NCBI GenBank assembly: GCA_003439945.1
Contig: QVRM01005976.1
Location: 310,001 to 374,000 of the forward strand
Direction: 5' to 3'
Origin: Dermanyssus gallinae
Lineage: Eukaryota > Arthropoda > Arachnida > Mesostigmata > Dermanyssidae
DNA: 64,000 nt
The notes under the pieces were generated by a model. That model was given only the letters and a program-made list of their open reading frames with translations. It was not told where the DNA came from and did not search any database. Shown here piece by piece: positions 25,450 to 38,008 of this stretch. The translations under genes and the position numbers were made by a program. The first letter of the stretch is position 1. Each line of letters starts with the position of its first letter.

Positions 25450-26042
25450 AGCTCATATTTACCTGGCCACTACCATCTCCACACCGCTCGCAAAAAGCTC
25501 GCCTTGAGCTTACATAAGGCACACTTGTACGCAACGGGCATGGCGGCTTAGTTTTCGCTTCAGGGCCCTCCTGGCCCACAACTCAGAGTAGATGCACGAT
25601 TCTACGAATGATTGTCGAAACAGCGGCTTGGCGTCGAAATAGCGCAAACGGGCGCGCTATCCCGGAGGTTTGTTATAGATTATAATTATTCCGGAGTAGT
25701 AACTTTGGAAGACAAAAACATTTGATGTTTCTGTCTTAGTTTACTAGTTTCCGCCGTAACCCACCAACCAGGCAAATCAGCAAGTTCGAAGGAAGTCACT
25801 ACAAATGGTGTACTGATTAGAAAATGTTATATACGAAATACGTGTATACAGCCACTATCGAACATTCCGGGTCTTCCGATGATGATGATGATGATGATGA
25901 CGATGTTGTTATTGAGCTCAATCTTTTGGAACATGCTAGCAGACACACACACACAGAGACACCCCGATATACATATAAACATCAATTAATCCCTGGATAT
26001 AGTACTCACCAACAGCACGTAAAGTGCTGCTAATCAAAATAA

Positions 26043-26045
<3 letters not shown>
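25450..26045. other. No gene seen
   Basis: One GAT run (25877-25900) and short CA repeats only. Confidence 0.55.
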
Positions 26046-26087
<42 letters not shown>

Positions 26088-26133
26088 TATCAAATAAGCC
26101 TGGGTTACGTGTGCAAAAGATGAGGAAGATAGG

Positions 26134-26177
<44 letters not shown>

Positions 26178-26225
26178 TATCAAATAAGCCTGGGTTACGT
26201 GTGCGAAAGATGAGGAAGATAGGTA
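26046..26225 (+). repeat. 90-bp tandem duplication, each unit led by (TA)n
   Basis: CAAATAAGCCTGGGTTACG occurs at 26091 and 26181. Each unit is about 40 bp of (TA)n plus about 50 bp of unique sequence ending GATGAGGAAGATAGGT. The units are nearly identical. Confidence 0.9.
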
Positions 26226-26857
26226 GGAAGAGAGAGAGGGGGGAGGGGGAGATAGAGGAGGAGAGAGGGTATCTTTTCGTTTATAGAACGACGAAAAATA
26301 GCCTTCTACCATCAGCTCCAGCGTCGTCATCATCATCATCTTCTTCATAAGCGGCAGTATCATGATCACAGCGGTGATCACGGTGTATTATACGTGGCTA
26401 TACTCTCCACGTTTCTGCAGGCTGCGTCTTTATTTTTTCATGGTAGCAATCGTGATAGTAGACGATATTAATTAAGCTACTGCTGCTGCTGCTGCCGCTG
26501 CCGTTGTTGTTATGGTGGTGGTCGTGGTCGCTATCGTTATTGTTGTTGTTGTTGTTGTTGTTGCTATAGCGGCTGTAACAGCCATTATAACCGCCGTGGG
26601 AGCCCGGCCACGCTGGAAATAAATAGCCAACCGTAGGATAGGTAAGGGCTGATGCGGGTCGGACCAGCTCAGCCTCGTGTGTGCTGGCACCAGCTTTTAT
26701 GGCGCTGTTAATCAGATCGCCGAGGCTGAACAGCAGGACGTGCATGTACCCGCCTACGGACGAAATACGTGCGTATCCACAGCTTCCCCCCGCGCGCCCC
26801 GCTTGAAGAGTCGTCGTCGTATGCATACGCAGGCTACGCAATGCAGCTCACAGTCGA

Positions 26858-27120
26858 CTGAGTTGTTGTTGTTGTTGCTATTGTTTTTGTTGTTGCTATT
26901 ATTGTTGTTGTTGCTATTATTGTTGTTGTTGCTATTATTGTTGTTGTTGCTATTATTGTTGTTGTTGCTATTGTTGTTGTTGTTGTTGCTATTGTTGTTG
27001 TTGTTGATGACGATGTTGTTGTTGTTGTAGTTCTTGCTATTGTTGTTGATGACGATGTTGATGCTGTTGATATTGTTGTTGCTGCTGTTACTGTTTTGCT
27101 GCTGTTTTTCGTTGTTGTTG
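26858..27120 (+). repeat. (GTT)n higher-order array, 21-bp unit
   Basis: TTGTTGTTGTTGCTATTATTG repeats about five times from 26890 to 26965, then decays into plain GTT, GAT and CTG tracts. The long poly-Leu and poly-Asn frames here are artefacts of this repeat. Confidence 0.85.
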
Positions 27121-27932
27121 TTCTTGAAGATGTTCATGTGGACGATGTTGATCATGGTAATGTCGACCACGCGCGCACTTCGCAGACAGGCAGTCAGTCA
27201 GTCAGTCAGTTTGCAGGCAGAGTCTGAATCGGTGTGGCTTGTGGACTTGTGTGGCATTTTGCTCGGATATGCAATATGAGTTGTTGAGTCATTATTTTCC
27301 GTTCGTTTGTTCATTAATTAATTAATTTATTCATTCATGCTTTAATTCGTTGGCATGTGATTGACTTTGATGGCAGCGGGCGGCGGAGTAAAGCATAGCA
27401 CAAACTTATTATTGACCACCCCCCCCCCCCCAGAACGGCCTACCTCAACGAGGAACAGCAACTCTATGGCGACCCGTGTGGCTGCAGCCAGCAGCCAACT
27501 AACTAATAAACAGTCGTAGAGCGACAACACAGCGGACTACAAGCCACAGCCGGCCAGTCTTTTGTAGTCATCGTATTTATTCGCAGTAGTAGACGCAACA
27601 GCAGCAGCAGCGGTAGCAGAATCTCACTGCTAAGCATAACAGTACTATGGTGCTGTCGATAGAGCCGGCAAACACACTGGCCTCCCAACCTACCCTCGTC
27701 CGTTCCCCCGCCCATACAGTTCATACGGCGCGTATATGCCGCTGCTAGCGCGGTCGCTGCTTTTGCTTTATCGTCGTACTTCTCTTCTTCTTTTTCTTTT
27801 CTTTTTCTTCATCTTCTTCCTTTTCCTCTGTCTCTTCTTGTAGCGGAGCCGATTTCTAGCGAGCCTTTTCTATTCATGGCCCGAAGAAGCGCGGGGGAAA
27901 GCGAACATTGGGGCGTAGATCGGAGGACGGGC

Positions 27933-27955
27933 GGGGGGGGGGAGGGGGGGGGGGG
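27933..27955 (+). repeat. G-tract (G10-A-G12)
   Basis: A second strong G-quadruplex candidate. A C13 run lies at 27419-27431. Confidence 0.9.
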
Positions 27956-29381
27956 AATAAACGAAGTGAAGAGAGTGTCTGCACGGCCTTGCTGGTTGAT
28001 TCTACCTCCAACAGTAGCAGAAGCAGCGGCAGCAAAACCAGCAGCTGTTGCAGCCACAGTTTCAACACAAGTCGACCATTAATGTTCTTCTATGTCTGGT
28101 TGGTCTGCTCCCTCCAACTGTCGAGGTTGTCTCTTATTCTGCTTCGCGCGCGCTCTCTCTCTCTCTCTCTCGGCCCAGAGAGGTCCTAAGCTGGGGTCCT
28201 AGGTCCTAAGCTGCTAACTGACTAGGACTGCGTCTAATCGCCGGCCAACTTCTTTGCCGGCCTCTCTCGCTCGCCGATAACCTCTAACTGTTACTACTAG
28301 ACGTGCCTACTTCTGTGGCCTGTGTAGGCCGGCCTGGTTTCTGAATCAAGTTGGAGAAACCCCAAATAGCTCAACATGTCTTAAGCAACATGGTCTTAGT
28401 GCATTGAAGATATGTCTCAGGATGAATTCCAACAAACACGTAGAGGACGGAGGATGTTCTAGACGTGTAGACCCCTTCTAGTAGTAGACATGGGTATTGC
28501 TGATGTTTCCGAACCCGGCAGGTTTGGATGAAAGAGAGTTTTCTATACGTTTTGGAAATGACAGAATGCCGATATCTTTGTAGTGCGGTTCTTCATTGAG
28601 TTTTGTATCAAGAGGCCCAAAGTTGTTCTCAGTGCTCGTTTTTGGAGGCCGGTGAAACGGTTCGATAAGACGCATCTGTGTCAAACCATAAACGTCGCTA
28701 CAGTGTAAGTCAGACGACTATGGACCTAGGCAAAATGCATTCCTGATATCAGGCAGTTGTGGGGAAGATTTGCTGCCTGTCTAGGCGTTGTCTGCCTGTT
28801 TATTCGTCTCACTGTCTAAGGGTAGGTCTTTCGTTCATTACTTTCCACAGTGCTTATCATTGGCCCAGAAGATGCATTTTGTGTTTGAGGCATTTTTATA
28901 GTACGTGCTATACGGAATGCCTGGTCTGCCACTTGAAGCTGCATTGCTCATTCTTTAAACTGCACTGCCAGTTAGTTACCTAAATGTATATAACTCAGAC
29001 AAAGCAGCTATACAAAAATGTTGATATTTTTATGAATCGATCGATATGATCAATTTTGGTGCAGCCACGAGTCTTCGAACACCTTGCTATGGTCCCCCAT
29101 CTCGTCCAGTAGAGCAAATGCAAGTTAACCATGAGAGAAACACGTCCTATGTTCATTTTGGCTAAGTTAACTCATATGCCACGCGAGGCACTTAAATCTT
29201 CTCTGGCTTGCGGCAAAGCGCTATGAATTTACGGCGCATTTTCTGCGTACATTCATCCTTTAATTATTGCCTTCACTTGCTAGCTTAGCTGTGTTGCGAG
29301 GCCTTGTATATATATGTATATATAGCCTAGATGAGGTCAAGACGAATCTACTACCATAGCCATAGTATCTAATAGGCCCTG

Positions 29382-29383
<2 letters not shown>

Positions 29384-29418
<35 letters not shown>
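29384..29418. repeat. (AT)17
   Basis: Perfect array; a short interrupted (TA)n also lies at 29309-29324. Confidence 0.95.
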
Positions 29419-29419
<1 letters not shown>

Positions 29420-30300
29420 CGCTCTTCGAATATCATGTGCAAGAGAACACCGAGCTAACTAAAAACGGCTATATTCAGAATTAAAGCTCTGCGGTCTAAT
29501 AAAATCTACGATGGAAGTATCTTAGTTTGGGCAATATAATTTAAATACGATTTTATTTTTTTCTATGAAAAATCCTGCAAGCCTGCTAAATTCACAGTAG
29601 TAACGAAATGTTAACATATAACATTCATAACTTCTATGGCCTGGCAACAACATGTGTACATTTGCACTCTCCGTAGGACAGAAACGCAAGTAAGGCCCAC
29701 GCAACTCCAGCTGTAGAGCCTGGCTCGAAAGAGACTTCGGTGTTGTTTTAGGGTCGATAATAACGTTGGCCCGAGCTTAAAATTGTCAGAAATTATCGTT
29801 TGGAAAACTGGTAATATGTCACGTTGACATGTGTAGGACAGACGCCGAGACTGTGGTCTAGCGGCCAGGATTAGTATTACGTTTTGTAGCAGTACAATTC
29901 ATGAACAGGCACGTTTGTAGATTAATAAGATGTGTTTTGGTCAGTGTAGCTTTAACACGATAATTGCCGCACTACCGCGAATATATGCGGTACATGTCCA
30001 TCGATTAATTCACAGTTATGTGATTTAGACCAGTTCCTTGTGGGTAGCAAGGGTGCGAACGAGTAGAACGAAACGAGCGTTTCCTTGCGGGAAATCTAAC
30101 CGGTACTGAAGTGGCAAGCTAGGCTATAGGCCACTAAACATCATGACTCAACAATAGCTGTGCCGTGCGCCTCACTGACAGCTATCTCATCCCCTATTGC
30201 TACATCTTTATTAGCGATCGTACTTGGATCTTGGCTGGATGGTGGTGGTAGGTAGATACAGTACTTGAGATTTTGACAACACCATTCTTTACAGCTGAAC

Positions 30301-33300
30301 CTGCATATGCGGCAACGCGTAAGGGTGCCTCTGTTGTCGCGGTACAATTCATTCATCCAGAGACGAACGCATTCACCAGCGGCTGGGACCTGTTGACCAA
30401 CAACAGCAGCAGCGGCAGCAGCAGCAACAGCAACATCATCATGATGGACGCGGCGCGAATCGCCGCTATACCAATAGGGTTGCGGCTATTATGGTCGTCG
30501 TCGTCGTCGGCGGTCGCGGCGGCGGCGTCAATGGTGGGAGGGCGATCCAGCCCTCGCCGATGCAAGAGCTACTAAGCAGCCAAATAGAATAGTACTCGTC
30601 GTAGTATTAGTAGCAGCCGCAGCAGCAGCAGTAGAGATATGAATACCACTGGTGGCGGCTGCCTAAGCGCGGGCTATCATAAGGACGTGCTGCGGCATTG
30701 TCGGCCGCGGCGGCCGCTGAACGGCTAGCGGACAGGCCGCCGCTGTTGTTAGCGGTGGGTTACCGCTGTTGGCGGCCGACCGCCGCCGTGGTCGTCGTCG
30801 CTGCTCTTGACTGCCGGCGACGCGGAAGGGATGGCTTAGAGCTAGCTATAGCCTGTGGCGATGTTGCGGTGGCCGCATTGGGGCGCCAGTGCCTCCAACT
30901 TCGCTTTTCGGATGCTCTATCTAGAAGCTATAAAATTAGCTTGCCAATGCAATAAAGCTTAAATCGCATTGCTCGATCGATTGCTCGGTCCGTCGGTCAT
31001 TGTTTGGGGGGGGCAGAGACCAGCTCAGCAAGAGGCATAGGCGGCTACGAGGCATAAACGGGCGGTATCGTAGGTAACTGACTGGTCGAGGAGGTCGTAC
31101 AGGCTGAAAAGCGAACAAGGATATTAGGGCAAGGTAAGAAGGACAGCCGAGACAACAGAGCCGAGAGCGAATGGTGGCGGCAAAACAAGAGACCCAGACA
31201 GACTGGTAGACACAGATGGAGAGATAAATAGACAGACAGGTAGATAGACGGGAGAATGAACACCGTCTTTCCCGGCCGCCAGACGCTTCGTAACGCGAGG
31301 CACGACGGCCAGCTGCGGCTCTCGCTGGTGGCGGCGGCGGAAGCGGGCGCAAGGAAAGCTCGTTGACCGTAGGCTTTGGTTTGTGGGTGGTACAACCAGC
31401 TGAAGCCAGTCTACCTAGCGAGTACACGGGGCACCTTTGTCGGCAGGCTTGCTAGCAACAAGGGAACAAGGACACAATAGGCCGCACGGCGTAACAGCGG
31501 CCTATTATGTCATTAGCGGTGGCCTGTTACCGTTGTTAGCGCAAGTCGTGCGTCTGTGCGGTGCGCGTTATGTGTAGGGAGGGATAAGCTCGGGCCAGCT
31601 TGGGGTCTTTTTGCGCCATTTTTTCTTCGTCACGGGTCGATTGTCGTCACGACCCGGACGGCAGCAACACACGAATGAATCGTTGACGGCCAAACGCGTG
31701 GTCTCAGGCCACTACCCAGGCAGGCTGGCCGGTCGGTCGGGGTTTGGCGGGGGCTGAGGATGGAATGGGGGTACACCCCTAAAGGTGGGGAGCTGATGTT
31801 TGTGGGGCAAAAGATAACCACAACGATGCCCGGCCTAGTTGACCGTGGTAGTTGTTACTTCGTGGCCACCGGAGAGAGAGCGAGAGAGAGAGACTGGCCA
31901 TGCATTAGTAATAGCTATGATAGTAGTAGTAGTAGTAGTAGTAGTAGTATTAATAGCCGCAGTGTTGGCTGCGGTTTTTGCTGTTGTTGTTTTCTTGCTG
32001 TGGTTTTATTAGTTGTTGTTGTTGCTGTTGGTGCTCTTGTAGAGGCAGTAGCTGCCTAAGTTTATGTTGTAGTGGTATTGGTGGTAGTGGTGGTATTAGT
32101 AGTAGGCATTGCGGTATCGTTAGAAGCGGGCGGTGAAAGAAGCTTCTTCAGTGGCGGACGAAGCATCGCGATGCTCTCGGATCAGGCGGCTCCTCGTTCA
32201 GTCGGTGCTTACCATCGCTGCAGCTATTTCTACCACAGCTACTGCCCTTAGGTTAGTGATCGGTGTTGTTGTTGTTGTAGTAGTAGTAGTTTTTCGGTTG
32301 TTGTTTTGCTGTTGTTGTTGTTGTTGTTGTTGCTGCTGCTATATCTGCTACCGACGTGTTTTTGTTGTTGCCAATTTTCTCTGCCTCCGCTTTCCCTTTC
32401 GGGTTCTCTCCCGTTAGCTCTCTCTCGCTCTCTCTCTCTTTCCTGCTAACTATCGTTCGGCTTCAGGTCTCTAAATCGAGTAAGAAATAATATAATAACT
32501 GCAGTAATAGGACCGAGAGCAAGACCAAGAGATAGAGAGAGAGAGAGCTTGAGCGCAAGAGGGGACTGAAAGAATCTATAAAGCTGGCCGATCGAGGCAG
32601 GCTGAGGTTGTTATGACTGGGATGATGCCGTGGGTTATGTCGGCCGTGTTCGGTCGACTGCTCTGCTCAGCTTAGCGCTCACTAGCTACTCACTCGTCCT
32701 GTCTCGCGATTATTTTCTTTCTTTTTCTTTTTTTTCCTATTTTCCTTCTCCTTATCTTCTTCTTCTTCCTCTTTTTCGTATTTTCATCTATTCTTCTTCT
32801 TGGTTTCGTTTTCTCCTGGCTTCGTTTAGTCGGTGTGGTAAAGGGAGTTTAGTCGAGGTTACGTAGCAGCAACAACAACAACAATAACAGCACCAGCAAA
32901 AACCAAACAACAACAGCAACAAGAACGACAACAACAACAAAATCGAAATAGCAACAATAACAACAACAGCAACAAAAACGAAACAACAACAACAACAACA
33001 ACGGCATGATGAGGAGGGCGCTGACGAGAAGAATGTGAAGAGGAAACGGAATGCTGCTGGGTGTTTGCAGGATGGAGGCAGTGGAAGGAGACAGCAGTTT
33101 GCTTTGTGGCAAGCCACACAACGATGATGATGATGATGACGATCAACAACAACAACAACAACAGCAACATCAACAACCGTCGCCGCCACCGTTGCTGAAT
33201 GCTGCACCTCTGCTTATGAAGCAGTAGCAGCAGCAGCTAGCGAAGTTGTTCAAGAAACCCGCTAGGCACGGCGGGCGGCAAGTAGCTCTTTTATTTTATG

Positions 33301-34300
33301 GCTTTTATATAGTTTTTCAAGAGGAGCCCTTCTACCACCACCACCAGCGGCGGCAGAGTCGCGGCCGCAGGGACCGCGCCAACAGCATCAGCATTCGCTT
33401 CTTATACGTTGTTCTTGGATCACTGAAGACGAAGATGGAGAAGCAGAAGAAAAAAAAAGGAGAAGACGACGGCGACAACAACAATCACAACAACACCAAC
33501 ACCAGCAACAACAACAAAGCGAGATCACGGCCGCCACAAATCGCCGCAACATCGAAACAGATGAAGGTTCTGCCGCCGCCCACTTGGAACGATGAGGACT
33601 TTCCTTCGTCACCTCGTCTTGCTCCCTCGTCGAACCGCGACGATGACGACGGCGACGACGGTTGGACACGGATATCTCTACGCTAGGAGGCGACGAAGAA
33701 CTCATTCGTTCATTTATTCTCTCAGCTACCTCAAAGATCACCTCAAAACGACCCCCGCTACCTCGTTCGCCTGGCAAACTCGAAGCGTAACTACGCATCG
33801 AGGAGCACTCGACCTTATGGCAAACGAAGGCGATCGATGCACACAGTGTCCGTGGCAACCACCTAGCAAATTGTCGCGAGAGACGGGGAATTAAAGTAAA
33901 CAGCGCCTTTTTTTATGACATAAAATGACTTAATATATATATATATATATATACATATATAAAACAAAAAGAGAAAAAAAACTGTTATATTATACCTGTT
34001 GTTATAGCTGGTGTACGAATATGTTACCAATGAAAACAAACTTTACTTTGGCAATGTGCTATTCATTTATTGGTGTAGGTTCGTGCTGGTTGTCGTTTAA
34101 AAAAGCCTTTATTCAACGGCCATATATGTAATTACGTTTTAACCCAAATGTGAGCGCTGCTTTCTTTGTTTCCCCGTCACTCGCGAGAACTCGCTAGGTA
34201 GCTGCCACGAACACTGTGTGCATCGTTTCTGCCTTAACTTCATTGCACGTGACATACCGTGACATAATAATGAACATGACGTATATATATACTATATATA
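30301..34300. other. No gene seen; dense trinucleotide repeats
   Basis: CAG/CAA at 30400-30440, AGT (31920-31950), GTT (31975-32045, 32260-32335), TTC-rich pyrimidine DNA (32700-32815) and a CTGTCTGT/GACAGACA segment (31190-31250). Long Asn/Asp-rich frames near 33250-33690 are repeat-driven. Confidence 0.55.
32868..33190 (+). repeat. (CAA)n tracts
   Basis: Two CAA blocks (32868-33002 and 33142-33175) separated by about 140 bp of mixed sequence and a GAT run. Confidence 0.8.
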
Positions 34301-34357
34301 GCATTGCCGAGTGTGCAAACGTATTGTAAATGGTTAACAAATCATCACAATGTTTTC
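34301..34357 (+). mobile_element. Second 3' terminus of the R2-like element, inside (TA)n
   Basis: These 57 bp match 13482-13538 with four substitutions by eye. They are preceded by ACTATATATA and followed by TATATATA, so only the extreme 3' end is present, bounded by TA repeat on both sides. This is a dead-on-arrival copy in the same orientation as the longer one. Confidence 0.85.
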
Positions 34358-34436
34358 TATATATACGGCTACAAAAAGTTGTTTTCGATTTTGTCCGTAG
34401 AGAATCATTAAAAAACCGAAAAAACTGTTTGTAGAC

Positions 34437-34439
<3 letters not shown>

Positions 34440-34506
<67 letters not shown>
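34440..34506. repeat. (AT)33
   Basis: Long array 83 bp downstream of the 57-bp R2-like 3' end. Confidence 0.95.
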
Positions 34507-34507
<1 letters not shown>

Positions 34508-34852
34508 GTTACTCACATTTAAAGTATATATGTGTAACGGTTTGTGTGCATAGAAGCGCTCAATAAGTATCAATTCAGAAAGATAAACAAAAACCTGTTA
34601 TTATATTTAAGTCTTAATGGCAATTCCTTACAATACGCGAAAATAAACTGGCATCAAGAGTAGTTTCTTAGTGGTTGAAAAGCTACATACAATAATCACA
34701 ATAGTATTTTTAATTATGCAGCTATATCAGTACTATATTTAATGTCAATCCTTCTTCTTCTTTTTGCGCTGTTTAACAGCGTACATCCAATTTGTATCTT
34801 TTTCGATTTTAATTACAACAGGATACGAGTCAAAAATCGGTTTTTACCTTGC

Positions 34853-34853
<1 letters not shown>

Positions 34854-34892
<39 letters not shown>
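34854..34892. repeat. (TA)19 followed by T9
   Basis: Ends in a T run and AT-rich DNA through about 34950. Confidence 0.95.
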
Positions 34893-34902
<10 letters not shown>

Positions 34903-35926
34903 TTTAATAAAATGATCTTTTATAAAAATATATATATAGATATATTCGCACTGTTTTACTAGTAAATTTGAAACCAGAACAAGTGCCTAATGGAGAGCCC
35001 GCAACAATATTTCGGGAAGCCTATATTTCCTATATGGCTAAGTAATCGCTCCGGCAGCACGCGTGACGGTCGATTGCGCAAAATGCCTACTTCACACACA
35101 ATCCACATATATTTATATACAGTCTAATTTAAGATAAACTTATTCTGAGTAAAGTCGACTTAGTCAAAACTCGGAGTTGGTTCAAAAATCCTAACGCTAA
35201 GCCAACCCAATCGAAAAACCTCTACGTTTGGAAACCAAATCACACATAAGTCCTCTTTTATTTCTCCCCCCTCCCAACCAGATCCTCTCGGCGCTTAGGT
35301 CTAGAGGTGGACAACAGGAATAGGACAATTGGACAGTCTCACGAGACTTTGCAACGAAATGGCATTCACGACAATCTCGAACAAGCAAGGGTCGGATCCA
35401 CCGCATTTAAGATGTATTGCATACATGTAAGTGTGTCGAAAGATTTCCTCGTGCTTTCTATGTCACCTCCAACCGCTTCCGCCTATTTGCATCGAAGGGC
35501 GGCGTTTGTTATGTGTAAAAATCTGCCAACGTTGCATCGTGTGTAGAGCTAAGCAACAACCACAATACGCATTCATAGTCTGCGTATGTAGTAATCCACC
35601 GTTTTTCGATGCAACCCGACTGCTTGATCTATTCTAGGCGGTTTTAAGCCCACATAGATGTTCCGGCACATTGAACATGCGTTCATTATTGTTGCTGTTT
35701 TTGTCCGTTTTTGCTTTGCTGCTTACCGCCGTCGTTATTGTCGCGTGTTATTATTATTATTATTATTATTATTATCATAACAGCTGCCATAGCTGCTGTT
35801 GTCAATGGAATTGGTTTCGCATATTATACTATATTGTCCTTGGTACTTCTGCTGTATTTCTGCGTTTAGTCCTTCGTATGGTTTTACCTTCTGCTGTTTT
35901 GTCTCTAATGCTCGACGCAAGGCTAT

Positions 35927-35965
<39 letters not shown>

Positions 35966-36724
35966 CGAATGCGTATTATTTTCCGTGCCTTCAAATGCAG
36001 TCACTGTATGGTTGTGCAGCAGCAGCAACAGCAGCAGCGGTAACACGGCAGTTGCTGGCCAGGCCATGTCCCTTTACGAGCTCGAAAGAGCACCACACTG
36101 CCATTATTGAGGTAATAAAATGTTTTTTTTTGTTCTTTTATCTTTCGCACTTTTTCGCCTCTTTCCTGCTTTGTGTGGCAATAAAAATAAAAATTATCTC
36201 GATTTCAAACGGCGCGCAACGGAGCTGGGCTGCTGCTGTTGTTGTTGTTGTTGCCTTCGGCCCGAACCAAGTCTGTCTGCAACGGTTGCCCATCCCCCTC
36301 CGCCACCGTCATGTATTCGAGAACAGCAACAACAACAGCAACAGCAAAGGGTCTAGCGGCGACAGGATAGCAACATTATTAACAACAACAACGACAGTGA
36401 CGACTACGACGCTTGCCTTAATAATAATAATGATAATAATAATAATAACGATAATATACCACTAGCATCGATAACGACGACCATAATAACCACAATATCA
36501 ACAACGAAAACCATAACAACAACGGCAGAGCAACATTAAAGAGTAAATAGCAACACGGTACGTCGATAACGTAAAACAACATCGGAGCGGTTGATACACA
36601 CCACCTGGCCTGGCCTGCTCTTGTCTGACCTGCTGGAACTGATGCTGGTACTCCGTATATGTGTATATCACCGCCTATCGTAGGAAGCGTAACCGTTACA
36701 GCCGTGCGCTCACCGCGCAACATA
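34893..36724. other. No gene seen
   Basis: (ATT)9 at 35748-35775, GTT/CAA tracts at 36232-36252 and 36325-36400, and an AAT-rich run at 36418-36450. Confidence 0.55.
35927..35965. repeat. (TA)n with one GTA interruption
   Basis: Flanked by CTG/GTT-rich DNA on both sides. Confidence 0.9.
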
Positions 36725-36800
36725 GAAAAAAAAGAATGATTTCTTTGCCGAGTCATACTAAACTTCAAAGTTTGTTGGCAAAATTTTGAAACACCCTGTA
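36725..36800 (+). mobile_element. Solo right end of the same inverted-repeat family
   Basis: TTTGCCGAGTCATACTAAAC followed by GGCAAAATTTTGAAACACCC and TGTATGCATATATA corresponds to the TTTTGCYRAGTTCTACCAAAC end blocks at 56396 and 56842, again terminating at a (TA)n array. The left partner was not found. Confidence 0.45.
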
Positions 36801-36803
36801 TGC

Positions 36804-36835
<32 letters not shown>

Positions 36836-36842
36836 TTGCGTT

Positions 36843-36929
36843 TTACATACACCTTGCCAGGAGTTTGCAGTGAAATGCAGTCTTTGCAACTTCCAGTTAG
36901 AACCCCAATGCACAATATAAAAATTCAAA
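36843..36929. repeat. Dispersed repeat B, just after (TA)n
   Basis: Partner of the copy at 14519-14608. It follows the (TA)n at 36804-36830, which itself follows the solo MITE end. The two repeats may be parts of one larger element bridged by the microsatellite. Confidence 0.7.
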
Positions 36930-37148
36930 AAACGATCTTTATACGGCACTTAATTGACACTTTTTTTTATCAGGTTACACAGGCAGTGCACTCTTGGTAA
37001 AGGCCCGCCCGAAATTTCCAGGGTCCGGATAACGGAGACGCTAGCCTGCAATCTGCTCACACACACACATGTGTTTATTTATCTATACATATATGACTCA
37101 AACTGCCAATTGCTCATAACTACCTGTATATACTATGTATTTTCATAT

Positions 37149-37927
37149 GGGATGTGGCAGTATGTGAGGCAAGTGATAGAACTTTAAAAAATATTTTTTC
37201 TTATTCTCTTAGCGGTCGAATATGCTTTGTTTCGGGCTGAGAATAAAATTGCTAATTTGTGTTATACCGATGTGAGAGACCGGATATTACTTCACAAAAC
37301 GTGAATTTGCGATATAACGTGTCGACCTATAGAGGAACGAAATACACCTGCGTGGCCTAAAAGACCAATGTGACGACACTCATAATGAGATGTGCATGTA
37401 GTCATACTGAGAACCGTTTGCAAATGTTAGGGTCTAATGATATCTAATTTTCGAACGTTTAATAACGAAAATTGAAAATTTACATTTGCGCTCAAAAAGC
37501 TAAGGACAACCACAAAAAAAATATACTTTACAGAGAACGTTATAATTCCAAATCCTCCCGTAACAATAGAGAGGACGCTGGCGGCTGCCGGACACAGACC
37601 GTTCACTAGCAGCTAACGAGTCTCCTCTGCTAATAATGCGTAACCGTATGAGAGTCCGTCATCGAGGCTCGGGGGAAAACAGCTTAAAGTAATCATATCA
37701 CGAATTGTACTAGCATCGATTTGTGTAGAAATTGATTCATAAAAAATGCGCATTTTCCTATGTGTGAATGTGTTTATTACTCTATAAGTGTAATAACAAA
37801 TTGTGAAATGACTCGTGGGATCACTCACACTCCAAAATATAAGTTCATTTCGTCCAGAAATTACTTTTTGAACAAGTTCTACCGCTCTCTGAAATGAGTA
37901 TACTGCCTGTGACATACTGCCACATCC

Positions 37928-37929
<2 letters not shown>
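37149..37929. mobile_element. MITE-like element with terminal inverted repeats
   Basis: GGATGTGGCAGTATGT at 37150-37165 is repeated exactly, inverted, at 37912-37927. Inside each end a weaker copy of the block GATAGAACTT.../GGTAGAACTTG... follows, with a T-rich stretch. The element is about 780 bp, has no recognisable transposase, and its right end abuts the large (TA)n at 37933. Size and ends suggest a non-autonomous DNA transposon, possibly Tc1/mariner-like given the TA flanks. Confidence 0.6.
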
Positions 37930-37932
<3 letters not shown>

Positions 37933-38007
<75 letters not shown>

Positions 38008-38008
38008 C
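37933..38008. repeat. (AT)n, about 37 units, abutting a MITE end
   Basis: Starts 4 bp beyond the right end of the inverted-repeat element; one TT interruption near 37999. Confidence 0.95.

Larger units (their letters stand above)
27121..30300. other. No gene seen
   Basis: 27180-27215 has (CAGT)n. 28300-30300 is the least repetitive part of the window and holds no convincing exon. A GTGGTCTAGCGGCCAGGAT motif at 29850 resembles the 5' part of tRNA-Glu. Confidence 0.5.

Noticed and set aside
26754..27170. Long frames of poly-Asn, poly-Leu, poly-Val, poly-Thr or poly-Cys (also near 5559, 40445, 42247, 47542, 51395, 52030, 58251)
   Set aside because: They are exact translations of GTT/CAA/GCT microsatellites, open on both strands at once, with no domain or splice context.
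29850..29878. tRNA-Glu-like start GTGGTCTAGCGGCCAGGAT
   Set aside because: No B box or stem partners follow within tRNA length; treated as chance or a tiny fragment.
33246..33686. 146-codon Asn/Asp/Lys-rich frame as a gene
   Set aside because: Its bulk is AAG/GAC/AAC repeat, with an overlapping frame of equal length on the other strand.
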